64,000 bases of DNA from Lysobacter sp. 5GHs7-4 (GTDB lineage Bacteria; Pseudomonadota; Gammaproteobacteria; Xanthomonadales; Xanthomonadaceae), in assembly GCF_021284765.1 (NCBI RefSeq), contig NZ_CP089924.1:2002001-2066000 (forward strand), written 5' to 3'. Positions 51,642 through 61,488 of this stretch are shown piece by piece. Under the pieces are notes generated by a model. It saw only the letters and a list, made by a program, of their open reading frames with translations, was not told the DNA's origin and searched no databases. The number at the start of each line of letters is the position of its first letter. Within the stretch, counting starts at the first letter, position 1. A program made the translations under genes and the position numbers.

Positions 51642-52727
51642 CTAGTCCTGCGCGGCCAGCAGCGGCGCCAGGCCGGGTTCCAGCGCGGCGCGGCGCCAGC
51701 CGGAGAGGGCGTCGGGCCAGTCGCCGTGGTCGAGCAGGGATTCCAGCCAACGGCGCGAGGCGAGTACGCCGTCGGGCAGGCCGAGTTCGGCGCTGCGCGC
51801 GGCGACGGCGTCCTGCAATTTGCGCAGGCGTTGTTTGTCGCGGGTTTCGCCGACCGAGGCGTCGGGGGCGCGGTCTTCGTCGGCCAGCGGCGTGCTCAGC
51901 GCGGTCCACACGGCGTCGCCGAGCTTGCGCGGGGCTTTCGGGTGGGCGTCGAGCTGCGCTTGCAGCAGGTCGCGATCGGCCGGGTTGCTGCGCGCGATCG
52001 CGACGGCGAGTTCGTTATCCAGGATCCAGCTGCGCGGACGGTCGTGCTCGCGCGCGTAGGCGTCGCGCCAGCGCAGCAGGCGCAGCAGGCGGCGCTGGGC
52101 GTTGCGGTCGAGGAATTGGGCGCTGCGCATGCTCAGGTGCGGCCAGGGTTCCAGGCCTTCGTGTTCGGCGTTGTGGATGGTGCGCTGGGCGTCTTCGGTC
52201 AGCCATTCGCGGCGGCCGAGCTGGCCGAGCTGCCCGTCCAGCGCGTCGTGCATGGCAAACAGATGGCGTACGTCGTCGGCGGCGTATTCCAGTTGCGACG
52301 GCGACAAGGGACGGCGCAGCCAGTCCGAGCGCGTTTCGCCTTTGGCCAGGGTCACGCCGGTCAGCTGTTCGACCAGCTTCTGATAACCCAGTCCGCCGCC
52401 GATGCCGGCCAGCGCGGCCGCCTGCTGGGTGTCGAACAGGGGCTTGGGCACGACCTTGCAGGCATGCATGAAGGCGACCAGGTCTTCGCTGGGGCTGTGC
52501 ATGATCTTGAGGATCGAGGTATCGGCCAGGATCGGCGCCAGCGCCTCGTTGATGCCGGGCTTGAGCGGATCGACCAGCAGGATCTCGTCGCCGACGGCGA
52601 TCTGCACCAGCGCCAGCTGCGGCCAGTAGGTGCGCTCGCGGATGAACTCGGTGTCCAGGCCGATGCGCGTGGGCTTGGCGGCGAAATGTTCCTGCAACGC
52701 GGCAGGCTGGGTGATCCAAATGGGCAT
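51642..52727 (-). CDS. rnd: Ribonuclease D
   Basis: 361-residue 3'-5' exoribonuclease for tRNA 3' maturation. The DEDDy catalytic set is visible: Asp25 and Glu27 in GLDTEFIRE, Asp in SPSEDLVAFM, and the final Asp with Tyr in YAADDVRHLF. The C-terminal HRDC-type helical region (about 210-290) has RLLRLLRWRDAYAREHDRPRS split across the expected helices. It sits just downstream of nothing transcribed with it but beside tRNA-Ala, and is divergent from the FGE-like lipoprotein gene. Start ATG 52727. Confidence 0.95.
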   Translation of the reverse strand: MPIWITQPAALQEHFAAKPTRIGLDTEFIRERTYWPQLALVQIAVGDEILLVDPLKPGINEALAPILADTSILKIMHSPSEDLVAFMHACKVVPKPLFDTQQAAALAGIGGGLGYQKLVEQLTGVTLAKGETRSDWLRRPLSPSQLEYAADDVRHLFAMHDALDGQLGQLGRREWLTEDAQRTIHNAEHEGLEPWPHLSMRSAQFLDRNAQRRLLRLLRWRDAYAREHDRPRSWILDNELAVAIARSNPADRDLLQAQLDAHPKAPRKLGDAVWTALSTPLADEDRAPDASVGETRDKQRLRKLQDAVAARSAELGLPDGVLASRRWLESLLDHGDWPDALSGWRRAALEPGLAPLLAAQD

Positions 52728-52883
52728 GGTGATCTGAACGTGTGCGGGACGGCGTGGCGACGCCGACGCGACGAAGTTGCCGCGGCGGGCGACAATAGCC
52801 TACTTTCGCCCGGTCCGGGCCCGCGCCGTCGGCGCCGACCCGGCCCGGTCCGTTCGGATCGCTGATAGAGCCGCGGAGGACGT

Positions 52884-54719
52884 TTGCGCGCACTGGTATG
52901 GGCAGGTTTGGCGGTGGCGGTGCTGGTCGCGGGCTGTACGCGCGATCCGGCGGCGCCTGCGACGCCGAACCCGGCCGCCGGCCGCACGCCGATCGTGACC
53001 ATCAGCGCCGACCAGGCGGTGTCGCCGGTGCCGGCCTGGCGGCCGCCCGCGATCGCGGTGGACGAGGCCAACGCCAAGGCCCTCAAGACCCGCGCCGACG
53101 CCGCGCTGACGGCCGGCGAGCTGTATGCCGACGCCGAATCGGCGATCCCGCTGTATTACGCGCTGCTGGCCTACGCGCCCAACGACGCCAAGGTTGCCGC
53201 CGGCCTGGAGCGCGCGCTGGCGATGTTGATCGTGCAGGGCGACCAGGCCCTGGCCGAGATCGACGACGATCCGCTGCGCCTGCGCGGCGCGCACGAGGCC
53301 GCGGCGGTCGCGCGCGCGGTCGCGCCGGGCAACAAGAAGGTCGCCGCCTACTTGCAGCGCGTGGATCGCGCCGATCAGGCCCAGGAGGCCAATCGCCTGG
53401 GCGAGGGCGAGCTCAACGCCGGCCGCATCGGCGAGGACGGCAAGGGCGGGGCGCTGGCGTATTTCCGCGAGGCCCTGGAACTGCGCGCCGGCGACGTGCG
53501 CGCCAGCCAGGGCGTGGCCGCGGCCGAAAGCGCGCTGATCCGCCGTGCCGAAATCGCCGCCGACCGCGACGACTACGCTGGCGCCGAGCGCTGGCTGGCG
53601 CTCGCGGCGCAGGTACGGCCGACGATGAGCACCGCCACCGACGCGCAGGGCCGCATCGCCACCCAGCGCGCCGCGCGCGTGGGGCGGTTGCGCGACCTGG
53701 GCCTGGCCGCGCTGAGCCGCGAGCGCGGCATCGAGGAGGCGCGCGTGCTGCTGGCCAATCTGCTGCGGATCGCGCCGGCCGGCGATCCGGCCGCGGTCGA
53801 GCTGCGCGAGCGGATCGAGCTGGCCACCCATTACGGGCTGTTCCGCCCCGGCCAGGTCTTCACCGAAGTCATGAGCAGCGGTGGGCGCGGGCCGGCGATG
53901 GTGGTGATCCCGCACGGCGCGTTCCGCATGGGCGCGGAGGCGACCGAGGCCGATTCCAGCGACGCCGAGCGGCCGACCCGCAACATCCGTTTCGACCGCG
54001 GGCTGGCGGTGTCGCGCACCGAGATCACGGTGGGCGAGTTCCGGCGCTTCATGAACGCGACCAAGCACCGCGCGCGCGCCAGCCGCCGCGGCTATTCCAC
54101 CGCCTACGACGAGCGCAGCGGCAACCTGGTGCGGCGCGGCAACGTCGACTGGCAGTCCGACTACGCCGGTGCGCCGGCGGCCGACAACTTGCCGGTGGTG
54201 CACGTCAGCGCCAAGGACGCGATGGCCTACGCGGCCTGGCTGTCCAAGCAGACCGGCCACCACTACCGCCTGCCCAGCGAGGCCGAGTTCGAATACATGC
54301 TGCGCGCCGGCAGCGGGCAGACCTACCCCTGGGGCCAGGGCGCGCCGTTGACCCGGGTCGGCAACCTGACCGGCGCGATGGACGTCTCGCCCAGCGGGCG
54401 GCGCTGGAACAACGCCTTCGCCGGCTATGGCGATAACGCCTGGGGGCCGGCGCCGGTCGGCCGCTACCGGGCCAATGCCTTCGGCCTGCACGATGTCGCC
54501 GGCAACGTCAGCGAATGGGTCGGCGACTGCTGGCACGACAGCTACCGGCGCGCGCCGCGCAACGGTGAGGCCTGGGTCAACCCGGGCTGCCGCACGCGGG
54601 TGCTGCGCGGCGGCTCCTGGGCCAGCTCGCCGGCGCAAACGCGCTCGGCCTGGCGCCAGGGCTTCGATGCCGACACCACCGGCGCGCGCATCGGCTTTCG
54701 CGTGGTGCGCGATATCTGA
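52884..54719 (+). CDS. FGE/SUMF1-domain lipoprotein
   Basis: 611 residues. The start is TTG at 52884, chosen because GGAGG lies just upstream and the following residues form a lipoprotein signal (LAVAVLVAGCTRD, Cys about 18). The middle (about 60-310) is an Ala-rich helical, TPR-like region (AESAIPLYYALLAYAPNDA, ALAYFREALELRAGD). The C-terminal formylglycine-generating-enzyme domain (about 325-610) has VVIPHGAFRMG, EITVGEFRRFMNAT, YRLPSEAEFEYMLRAG, FGLHDVAGNVSEWVGDCW and VLRGGSWASSP. Many proteins of this fold are not sulfatase activators; here it is probably a periplasm- or membrane-attached scaffold or modifying enzyme. An M48 peptidase gene follows after 44 bases. Confidence 0.85.
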   Translation: MRALVWAGLAVAVLVAGCTRDPAAPATPNPAAGRTPIVTISADQAVSPVPAWRPPAIAVDEANAKALKTRADAALTAGELYADAESAIPLYYALLAYAPNDAKVAAGLERALAMLIVQGDQALAEIDDDPLRLRGAHEAAAVARAVAPGNKKVAAYLQRVDRADQAQEANRLGEGELNAGRIGEDGKGGALAYFREALELRAGDVRASQGVAAAESALIRRAEIAADRDDYAGAERWLALAAQVRPTMSTATDAQGRIATQRAARVGRLRDLGLAALSRERGIEEARVLLANLLRIAPAGDPAAVELRERIELATHYGLFRPGQVFTEVMSSGGRGPAMVVIPHGAFRMGAEATEADSSDAERPTRNIRFDRGLAVSRTEITVGEFRRFMNATKHRARASRRGYSTAYDERSGNLVRRGNVDWQSDYAGAPAADNLPVVHVSAKDAMAYAAWLSKQTGHHYRLPSEAEFEYMLRAGSGQTYPWGQGAPLTRVGNLTGAMDVSPSGRRWNNAFAGYGDNAWGPAPVGRYRANAFGLHDVAGNVSEWVGDCWHDSYRRAPRNGEAWVNPGCRTRVLRGGSWASSPAQTRSAWRQGFDADTTGARIGFRVVRDI

Positions 54720-54763
54720 CACGATGGGCGCCAGACGGCAGCAGGCAGGACGGAGGCAAGCAG

Positions 54764-55696
54764 ATGAGGATCGACCCCTTCGGTAACGCGCAACAGCGTC
54801 AGGGCGGCCAGCGTCGCGGCTTCGGCGGCATCCGCTGGTGGATCCTGATCCTGTTCGCCGGTTACGCCGCCTGGTCCTGGTTCGGCAGCGCCCAGACCGA
54901 TCCCTACACCGGCGAGCAGGCGCATTACGGCGCCAGCGCCGACGAGGAAGTGCAACTGGGGGCGCAGGCGTTCGACCAGGTGCTGGGCGACGCCAGGCAA
55001 CAGGGCGCGCTGGTGCCGGCCGACAACCAGGTCAGCCAGCAGGTGCGCGAAATCGCGCAGCGCCTGATCAACCGCGTGCCGCAGGTCACCGCCGATCTGG
55101 CCGCGCAGCATCAGCAGCAGGCGCCGACCGACTACCAGGGCTTCAAGTGGGACGTGGCGGTCATCAATTCCAAGGAAGCCAACGCGTTCTGCCTGCCCGG
55201 CGGCAAGATGGCGGTCTATACCGGTCTGCTGCCGATCGCGGAGAACGAGAGCGCGCTGGCGGTGGTGATGGGCCACGAGATCGCGCACGCGCTGCTGCGC
55301 CACGGTTCGCAGCGCATGGCGCAGCAGAAGCTGGTGCAGATGGGGCAGATGGCCGCCGGCGTGGCGCTGGGCGGCATGGACCCGCAACAGCAGCAGGCGG
55401 TGATGGGGGCCTTGGGTGCGGGCGCGCAGTACGGTTTCGTGCTGCCGTACGGGCGCAATCACGAGACTCAGGCCGATCAGGTCGGGCTGATGTTGGCGGC
55501 GGCGGCGTGCTACGACCCGCGTCAGGCGATTCCGCTGTGGCAGCGGATGGAGCAGTTGGGCGGGGGGCAGCGACCGCCGGAGTTCGCGTCCACGCACCCG
55601 GATCCGGCCAATCGCATCCAGGTGTTGCAGTCGCTGATGCCGCAGGCGGAGGCGTACTACCAGAAGTACTGTCAGGGGCAGCCGCCGTTGAAGTGA
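54764..55696 (+). CDS. M48-family metallopeptidase (Oma1/LoiP-like)
   Basis: 310-residue membrane-anchored zinc peptidase. One N-terminal helix (about 24-40, WWILILFAGYAAWSWF) precedes the M48 domain: NAFCLPGGKMAVYTGLL, zinc motif HEIAH (His171, Glu172, His175), third ligand Glu in NHETQADQVG and the C-terminal STHPDPANRI. Periplasmic quality-control peptidase by family. GGAGG precedes ATG 54764. Co-directional with the FGE-like lipoprotein gene 44 bases upstream. A second M48 member (htpX) is at 59789. Confidence 0.93.
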   Translation: MRIDPFGNAQQRQGGQRRGFGGIRWWILILFAGYAAWSWFGSAQTDPYTGEQAHYGASADEEVQLGAQAFDQVLGDARQQGALVPADNQVSQQVREIAQRLINRVPQVTADLAAQHQQQAPTDYQGFKWDVAVINSKEANAFCLPGGKMAVYTGLLPIAENESALAVVMGHEIAHALLRHGSQRMAQQKLVQMGQMAAGVALGGMDPQQQQAVMGALGAGAQYGFVLPYGRNHETQADQVGLMLAAAACYDPRQAIPLWQRMEQLGGGQRPPEFASTHPDPANRIQVLQSLMPQAEAYYQKYCQGQPPLK

Positions 55697-55718
55697 GGCG
55701 CGCCGCCTCTGCCTTGGG

Positions 55719-55740
55719 GTAGGAGCGGCGTGAGCCGCGA
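55719..55740 (+). repeat. GTAG-headed palindromic element (single)
   Basis: Begins GTAGGAGCGGCGTGAGCCGC; same family as the pair at 2391-2466, sharing the left flank GCCTTGGG. Lies 23 bases after the M48 gene. Confidence 0.75.
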
Positions 55741-55805
55741 CCGCGAATCCCGGCGACCGCGTCTATCCGGGTCCGATTGCCTCCAAACTCCGACGTCGCG
55801 CTCTT

Positions 55806-55860
55806 AGCTCCCTCCTTTGGCAAAGGAGGGTTGGGGAGGATTTGCTCTTGCTGTTGTTTC
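55806..55860 (-). repeat. C-rich palindromic element
   Basis: Core dyad CTCCTTTG/CAAAGGAG with flanking GGGTTGGGGAGGATTTGCTC, the reverse-oriented form of the elements at 11731-11777, 62367-62417 and 62476-62526. Confidence 0.7.
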
Positions 55861-55907
55861 TGCTTCTTCTGACCGAAGGTCAAAGGCTTCCGCCTGCTGC
55901 GCATGCG

Positions 55908-56052
55908 GGTTACTTTCTCTTGCTAGCCCAAGAGAAAGTAACCAAAGAGAAGGGCTTGAGCCCAGAGCTCCCGTGTGGCTTCGGAGCTTGCGCCGGGATT
56001 TTTCGATAAGACATCCCTGTCTTATCGAAAAACGGCGCGCGTCCTGCGCGCC
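55908..56052. repeat. Three stacked long palindromes
   Basis: Perfect 15-bp arms 55908-55922/55929-55943 (GGTTACTTTCTCTTG and complement), perfect 15-bp arms 55999-56013/56018-56032 (TTTTTCGATAAGACA and complement), and 7-bp arms 56034-56040/56046-56052. Composite non-coding element; no gene supported from 55697 to 56302. Confidence 0.85.
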
Positions 56053-56117
56053 GCCCTTCGGGTCTACGGTTGTTCGCGTGAGTGCGTAGCTTTTGGATTC
56101 CAATGCCGGAGCAAACT

Positions 56118-56210
<93 letters not shown>

Positions 56211-56302
56211 ACGGCAAACGGCAACGGCTGCGCGACTGGGGTGCGACCGCAGCGGCGATGGCTGCGGTAAGGGCTACGTTGTCGCGTCTGTGAGCGAGGC
56301 GC

Positions 56303-57043
56303 TCAGAAGCTCATGAACAAGCCGCCGTTGACCGGGATGTTGGCGCCGGTGATGAAGCCGGCGTCGTCGGCGGTCAGGAATTCCACCGTGCGCGCGATTT
56401 CGCTGGGCTTGCCGAGGCGGCCGACCGGGACGCTGTCGACGATCTTGGCGCGGATGTCTTCGGGCACCGCCAGCACCATCGCGGTTTCGCAATAGCCGGG
56501 CGACACCGAGTTCACGGTTACGCCCTTGCGCGCGACCTCGCGGGCCAGGGCCATGGTGAAGCCGTGCATGCCGGCCTTGGCGGCGGAGTAGTTGGTCTGG
56601 CCGAACTGGCCGGTCTGGCCGTTGACCGAGCTGATGTTGACGATGCGGCCGAAGCCGCGGTCGGCCATGCCGTCCACGGCGTGGCGGCAGAGGTTGAACA
56701 CGCCGTCCAGGTTGACGCCCAGCACCTCGTCCCACTGCCGCTTGTCCATCTTGCGCAGGCTGGTGTCGCGGGTGATGCCGGCGGCGTTGACCAGGATGTC
56801 GATCGCGCCTTCCTCGCGCCGGATGCGTTCGACGGTGCCGGCGCAGTCGTCGTAGTCGGCGACGTTGGCGGCTTCGAAGCGCACGTCCAGGCCGCGCACT
56901 TCCTCGTGGAAGGCGGCAATGCGTTCCTCGCGCGAGGCCAGGTCGATCGCGATCACGCGCCGGCCGGCGCGCGCCAGCGATTTGCAGATCTCGCTGCCGA
57001 GACCGCCGATGCCGCCGCTGACCACGGCGATGCGTTTGCTCAT
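56303..57043 (-). CDS. phaB: Acetoacetyl-CoA reductase (PhaB), copy 1
   Basis: 246-residue short-chain dehydrogenase that reduces acetoacetyl-CoA to (R)-3-hydroxybutyryl-CoA for polyhydroxyalkanoate synthesis. N-terminal cofactor motif SGGIGGLGSEI (one Gly spacing normal, TGGxxGxG starts SGG here), NAAGITRDTSL, catalytic Ser in NISSVNGQ, Tyr-x-x-x-Lys in TNYSAAKAGMHGF and PGYCETAM. PhaB features are NGQTGQFGQTNY and C-terminal GGLFMSF. AGGGGGA precedes ATG 57043. It is separated from phaR by 99 bases and is paralogous to the gene at 57872. Confidence 0.9.
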   Translation of the reverse strand: MSKRIAVVSGGIGGLGSEICKSLARAGRRVIAIDLASREERIAAFHEEVRGLDVRFEAANVADYDDCAGTVERIRREEGAIDILVNAAGITRDTSLRKMDKRQWDEVLGVNLDGVFNLCRHAVDGMADRGFGRIVNISSVNGQTGQFGQTNYSAAKAGMHGFTMALAREVARKGVTVNSVSPGYCETAMVLAVPEDIRAKIVDSVPVGRLGKPSEIARTVEFLTADDAGFITGANIPVNGGLFMSF

Positions 57044-57142
57044 GTGGATGTCCCCCTGCGCCGGCCGCAGCCGGCTACGCGCACGCGGCGGTCGCGCGCG
57101 CGGTGGCGCGCGTACCGTCGCGGTCGCTGATCGATACGCGGC

Positions 57143-57640
57143 TCAACGCTCGCGCTTGCTGTCGCCCTTGGGCTTGCCGGCGCCGGAGGCCGGACTCTGG
57201 CCGACGCTGCCGGACAGGTTCTGCTGGAATTCCTTCCACAGCGTCAGGTTGCGCTCGGTGAGCTGGTTCATCATGGCCCACGGGGTCTGGCCGAGCATGC
57301 CGCCGACCTGATTGCGGAACTGCGCCTGCTGGTCCAGGAACACCTGCATCGAGCGTTCCAGGTAGTTGCCCATGAAGCCCTGCAGCGAGTCGCCGTAGAA
57401 ACGGATGATCTGGCTCAGCAGCTGGGTCGAGAGCACCGGTTCGCCGTCCTGTTCGTGCTCGGCGATGATCTGCAGCAGCACCTGGCGGGTCAGGTCGTCG
57501 CCCGAACGGGCGTCGCGCACTTCGAATTCCTCGCCGTCGACGATCAGCTGGCGCACGTCTTCGATGGTGATGTAGCTGGAGATCTCGGTGTCGTAGAGAC
57601 GGCGGTTCGGGTACTTCTTGATGACTCGGGTCGAGGCCAT
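57143..57640 (-). CDS. phaR: Polyhydroxyalkanoate synthesis repressor PhaR
   Basis: 165-residue DNA-binding repressor that senses PHA granules or oligomers and controls phasin and PHA genes. The N-terminal PHB/PHA accumulation regulator DNA-binding domain reads VIKKYPNRRLYDTEISSYIT (residues 6-25), followed by EDVRQLIVDGEEFEV. The PHB-binding region has LLSQIIRFYGDSLQGFMGNY and a C-terminal low-complexity tail. Lies between two phaB paralogues on the same strand. A small dyad GAGC-TTTG-GCTC overlaps the region just before its ATG (57640), a candidate autoregulatory site. Confidence 0.95.
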   Translation of the reverse strand: MASTRVIKKYPNRRLYDTEISSYITIEDVRQLIVDGEEFEVRDARSGDDLTRQVLLQIIAEHEQDGEPVLSTQLLSQIIRFYGDSLQGFMGNYLERSMQVFLDQQAQFRNQVGGMLGQTPWAMMNQLTERNLTLWKEFQQNLSGSVGQSPASGAGKPKGDSKRER

Positions 57641-57871
57641 GGAGCTTTGGCTCTAAAATCGTGGTGCCTTGCAGCATGGCGCAGCCCGAGGGGGCTTGCA
57701 ACAGGCAGGTGCCCGGACCGGCCGAGGGCCGGGACGGAGGGGTGGAGCGGTGTGGAAGCGATGTGCCAGCGCCGGCATAAGGACGCCGCGGCCGCCGGAT
57801 CGGCGAGACCGGCCGGGCGCGCGGCGCGCCCGTGCCGGTGGGGGCCGCGCCCGCGGGCGCGGCGGCAGGCC

Positions 57872-58612
<741 letters not shown>

Positions 58613-58655
58613 GTCTTCCTCTCCACGGCCGCAACGGCGCGGCCCTGAGCCGATT

Positions 58656-59579
58656 CTAGTCAGCAATTATGAAATCGCCGTTGTGCATCGCGGCGAGCGC
58701 AACGGTCGGTGTGGACGCGATGCGACCGGGATCGAACTCGGTCTGTGCGCGGGTGAGCAATAGCGGCACCGAAGCCGCGCCCGCCAACGCGTCCGGCGCC
58801 TGGCCCAGCGCCCGCCACGCCGCGCGCAGCGCGGGCAGCGGCCGCTGCGGATCGACCGGCAGGGCGGCGTCGGATTTGGACAGCTTGCGGCCGTCGCGGC
58901 CCAGCACCAGCGGCAGGTGCGCATAGCGCGGCGTGGGCAGGCCCAGCGCGCGCTGCAGCAGGATCTGGCGCGGGGTGGAGTCGAGCAGGTCGGCGCCGCG
59001 CACGATGTCGGTGATGCCTTGCTCGGCGTCGTCCACCACCACCGCCAGCTGATACGCCCAGTAACCGTCCGCGCGCCGCAGCACCACATCGCCGACTTCG
59101 CGCGCGACGTCCTGCGACTGCGCGCCGCGGATCCGGTCCTGGAACGTCACCACGCTGCCGTCGGCCACGCGCAGGCGGATCGCCGGTGCACGCCCGAGCC
59201 GTTCGGACGCGCTCACGCAGCGACGATGGATGCCGCCCACGGCGGCCAGGTCGCTGCGGCTGCAGTGGCAGGGAAAGGCCAGGCCCTGGGCGAGCAGGCG
59301 TTCGAGCGCGGCGCGATACCGGTCGCCGCGTTCGCTCTGGCGCAGCACCGCTTCGTCGGACTCCAGGCCGAAGGCGCTCAGGGTGCGCAGCTGGCGTTGC
59401 GCGGCGCCGGCGATTTCGCGCGGCGGGTCCAGGTCTTCCACGCGTACCAGCCAGGTGCCGCGCGCATGGCGCGCCAGCAGCCAGCTGCCGAACGCGGCCA
59501 GCAGCGAACCGAAATGCAGCTCGCCGGTGGGCGAGGGCGCGAAACGGCCGCGGTAGCTGGGGACGGAGGGCGAGGGCAC
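58656..59579 (-). CDS. gluQRS: Glutamyl-Q tRNA(Asp) synthetase
   Basis: 307-residue truncated GluRS-like enzyme that attaches glutamate to queuosine 34 of tRNA-Asp. Class I motifs: HIGH-like [17 protein letters not shown] (14-30) and KMSKS-like [10 protein letters not shown]. The zinc site CHCSRSDL with a later HRRC is typical. It lacks the anticodon-binding domain, as expected for the family. The start is a GTG at 59579. It lies 43 bases before phaB copy 2 on the same strand. Confidence 0.94.
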   Translation of the reverse strand: MPSPSVPSYRGRFAPSPTGELHFGSLLAAFGSWLLARHARGTWLVRVEDLDPPREIAGAAQRQLRTLSAFGLESDEAVLRQSERGDRYRAALERLLAQGLAFPCHCSRSDLAAVGGIHRRCVSASERLGRAPAIRLRVADGSVVTFQDRIRGAQSQDVAREVGDVVLRRADGYWAYQLAVVVDDAEQGITDIVRGADLLDSTPRQILLQRALGLPTPRYAHLPLVLGRDGRKLSKSDAALPVDPQRPLPALRAAWRALGQAPDALAGAASVPLLLTRAQTEFDPGRIASTPTVALAAMHNGDFIIAD

Positions 59580-59788
59580 GGCGTTGCGGTCGGGCGCGGT
59601 TTTGGGGGCTGCGAAGTGGAGGGAGGGCGCAACCGTCCAACCCGAATGCGTGGGCCTTGCGCGCGGCGGTTAAACCGACCGTTCATGCAAAGCCGCGGGC
59701 GTGCCGGTTTCACTTGAATTCACGGCGAGCCTGCCACATTTTCCCATGGACCGCGCACGGTGCGCGGGTACGGTTCACACCCACGACC

Positions 59789-60697
59789 ATGTTCAAACGC
59801 ATCGCTCTTTTCCTGGCCACCAACATGGCCGTCCTCGCCCTGGTGAGCATCGTGCTGGCGGTGCTGCAGTCGATGGGCGTGTCCGTCGGCAACAACGGGG
59901 CCCTGCTGATCATGGCCGCGATGTTCGGTTTCGGCGGCTCCTTCGTGTCCTTGCTGCTGTCCAAGTGGATGGCCAAGCGCAGCACCGGCGCGCACGTGAT
60001 CGAACAGCCGCGCAACGAGGCCGAACAGTGGCTGGTGAACACGGTGCGCCGTCAGGCCGAGGCGGCCGGTATCGGCATGCCGGAAGTCGCCATTTACGAC
60101 GCACCCGAGATCAACGCCTTCGCCACCGGCGCCAACCGCAACAACGCGCTGGTCGCGGTGTCGACCGGGCTGTTGCGCGCGATGAGCCGCGACGAGGCCG
60201 AGGCGGTGCTGGCGCACGAGGTCAGCCACGTCGCCAACGGCGACATGGTGACCATGGCGCTGGTGCAGGGCGTGCTGAACACCTTCGTGATCGTGCTGGC
60301 ACGCTTGGTCGGCCGCGTGATCGACGGTTATCTGTCGGGCAACCGCGACGGCGGCCCGGGCCTGGGCTACTACGCGATCGTATTCGTGCTGGACATGGTG
60401 TTCGGCCTGTTCGCCAGCATGATCGCGATGTGGTTCTCGCGTTACCGCGAGTTCCGCGCCGACGCCGGCGGCGCGCGTCTGGCCGGCCGCGACAAGATGG
60501 TCGGCGCGCTGGAGCGTCTGGCCCAGACCTACGGCGAGAGCACCCTGCCCAAGCAGGTGCAGGCGTTCGGCATCAGCGGCGCGGTCGGCCACGGCCTGTC
60601 CAAGCTGCTGCGCAGCCACCCGCCGCTGGAAGAGCGCATCGCCGCGCTGCGCAACGCCCCGGCCGAGCCGGTGCGCGGGCCGGTGGTGGCGCGCTGA
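59789..60697 (+). CDS. htpX: Membrane zinc protease HtpX
   Basis: 302-residue inner-membrane M48B protease for quality control of membrane proteins. Two N-terminal helices (about 5-27 and 35-57), zinc motif HEVSH (His143, Glu144, His147), two further helices (about 160-175, 190-215), third-ligand region [17 protein letters not shown] and C-terminal [13 protein letters not shown]. Order and length match E. coli HtpX. Followed by a clear terminator; monocistronic. ATG at 59789. Confidence 0.96.
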   Translation: MFKRIALFLATNMAVLALVSIVLAVLQSMGVSVGNNGALLIMAAMFGFGGSFVSLLLSKWMAKRSTGAHVIEQPRNEAEQWLVNTVRRQAEAAGIGMPEVAIYDAPEINAFATGANRNNALVAVSTGLLRAMSRDEAEAVLAHEVSHVANGDMVTMALVQGVLNTFVIVLARLVGRVIDGYLSGNRDGGPGLGYYAIVFVLDMVFGLFASMIAMWFSRYREFRADAGGARLAGRDKMVGALERLAQTYGESTLPKQVQAFGISGAVGHGLSKLLRSHPPLEERIAALRNAPAEPVRGPVVAR

Positions 60698-60721
60698 TCC
60701 CAGGCCGCCGCGGTTCGACGG

Positions 60722-60747
60722 AAAAGCCCGCCATCGGCGGGCTTTTT
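60722..60747 (+). terminator. Rho-independent terminator of htpX
   Basis: Stem AAAAGCCCGCC/GGCGGGCTTTT with loop ATC; the run of T forms the right arm end and tail. Confidence 0.95.
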
Positions 60748-60815
60748 CTTTGGGCGGAGCGTGGCGGGCGGGTGGGGCGAGATGGCGCGGGCCGTAGCGC
60801 ACTTCGCCCGGCCTA

Positions 60816-60843
60816 TTGACACATACCAACCATTTGGTATGTT
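60816..60843 (+). promoter_or_regulatory. Promoter with palindromic TetR operator
   Basis: TTGACA (60816-60821) and TATGTT (60838-60843) with a 16-base spacer form a good sigma-70-type promoter. ACATACCAA (60821-60829) and TTGGTATGT (60834-60842) form a perfect 9-bp inverted repeat with four-base centre CCAT, covering the spacer and -10. A TetR dimer bound there would block polymerase, so autorepression is likely. The -10 ends six bases before the ATG at 60850, predicting a leaderless message. Confidence 0.85.
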
Positions 60844-60849
60844 TGGGTC

Positions 60850-61488
60850 ATGGCCAGACCCACCAAACAGTCCCCAGAACGCGGCGGCGCGCGAATCCGG
60901 CTGCTGGAAGCGGCGCGCGACCTGATTCGCGCCCAGGGCTATGCGGCGACCACGGTCGACGAACTCTGCCTGGCGGCCGGCGTCACCAAGGGCGCGTTCT
61001 TCCATCACTTCGCCAACAAGGACGCGCTGGGCGTGGCCGCGGCCGACTATTGGGCCGAGACCACCACCGCCTTCTTCGCTGCCGCGCCGTATCACGCACC
61101 GGCCGATGCGTTGGACCGCGTGCTGGCCTATGTCGCGTTCCGCAAGGCGATCACCGCCGGCGAGATCGCGCAGTTCACCTGCCTGGTCGGCACGCTGGCG
61201 CAGGAGGTCTACGCCAGCGCGCCGGAGATACGCGAGGCCTGCGGCCGCAGCATCTTCGGCCACACCGCGACCCTGGAGGCCGACATCGAGGCCGCGCGCC
61301 GCGATCGCGGCATCGTCGCGCGCGACTGGAGCGCGCAGAGCCTGGCGCGCTACACGCAGACGGTGATCCAGGGCGGTTTCGTGCTGGCCAAGGCCGGCAA
61401 CGATCCCGAACTCGCGCGCGAAAGCCTGGATCACCTCGACCGCTACATCCGCCAGTTGTTCGATGTCGCACGGGAGCGAGCCGCATGA
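60850..61488 (+). CDS. TetR-family repressor
   Basis: 212 residues. The N-terminal helix-turn-helix (about 15-60) reads RIRLLEAARDLIRAQGYAAT, TVDELCLAAGVTKGAFFHHF and ANKDALGVA. The C-terminal ligand-binding domain contains GRSIFGHTATLEADIEAARR. A perfect inverted repeat in its own promoter is the probable operator. First gene of an operon with a GFA-like protein (4-base overlap) and a DUF6958-like protein. The ligand is unknown. Confidence 0.94.
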   Translation: MARPTKQSPERGGARIRLLEAARDLIRAQGYAATTVDELCLAAGVTKGAFFHHFANKDALGVAAADYWAETTTAFFAAAPYHAPADALDRVLAYVAFRKAITAGEIAQFTCLVGTLAQEVYASAPEIREACGRSIFGHTATLEADIEAARRDRGIVARDWSAQSLARYTQTVIQGGFVLAKAGNDPELARESLDHLDRYIRQLFDVARERAA

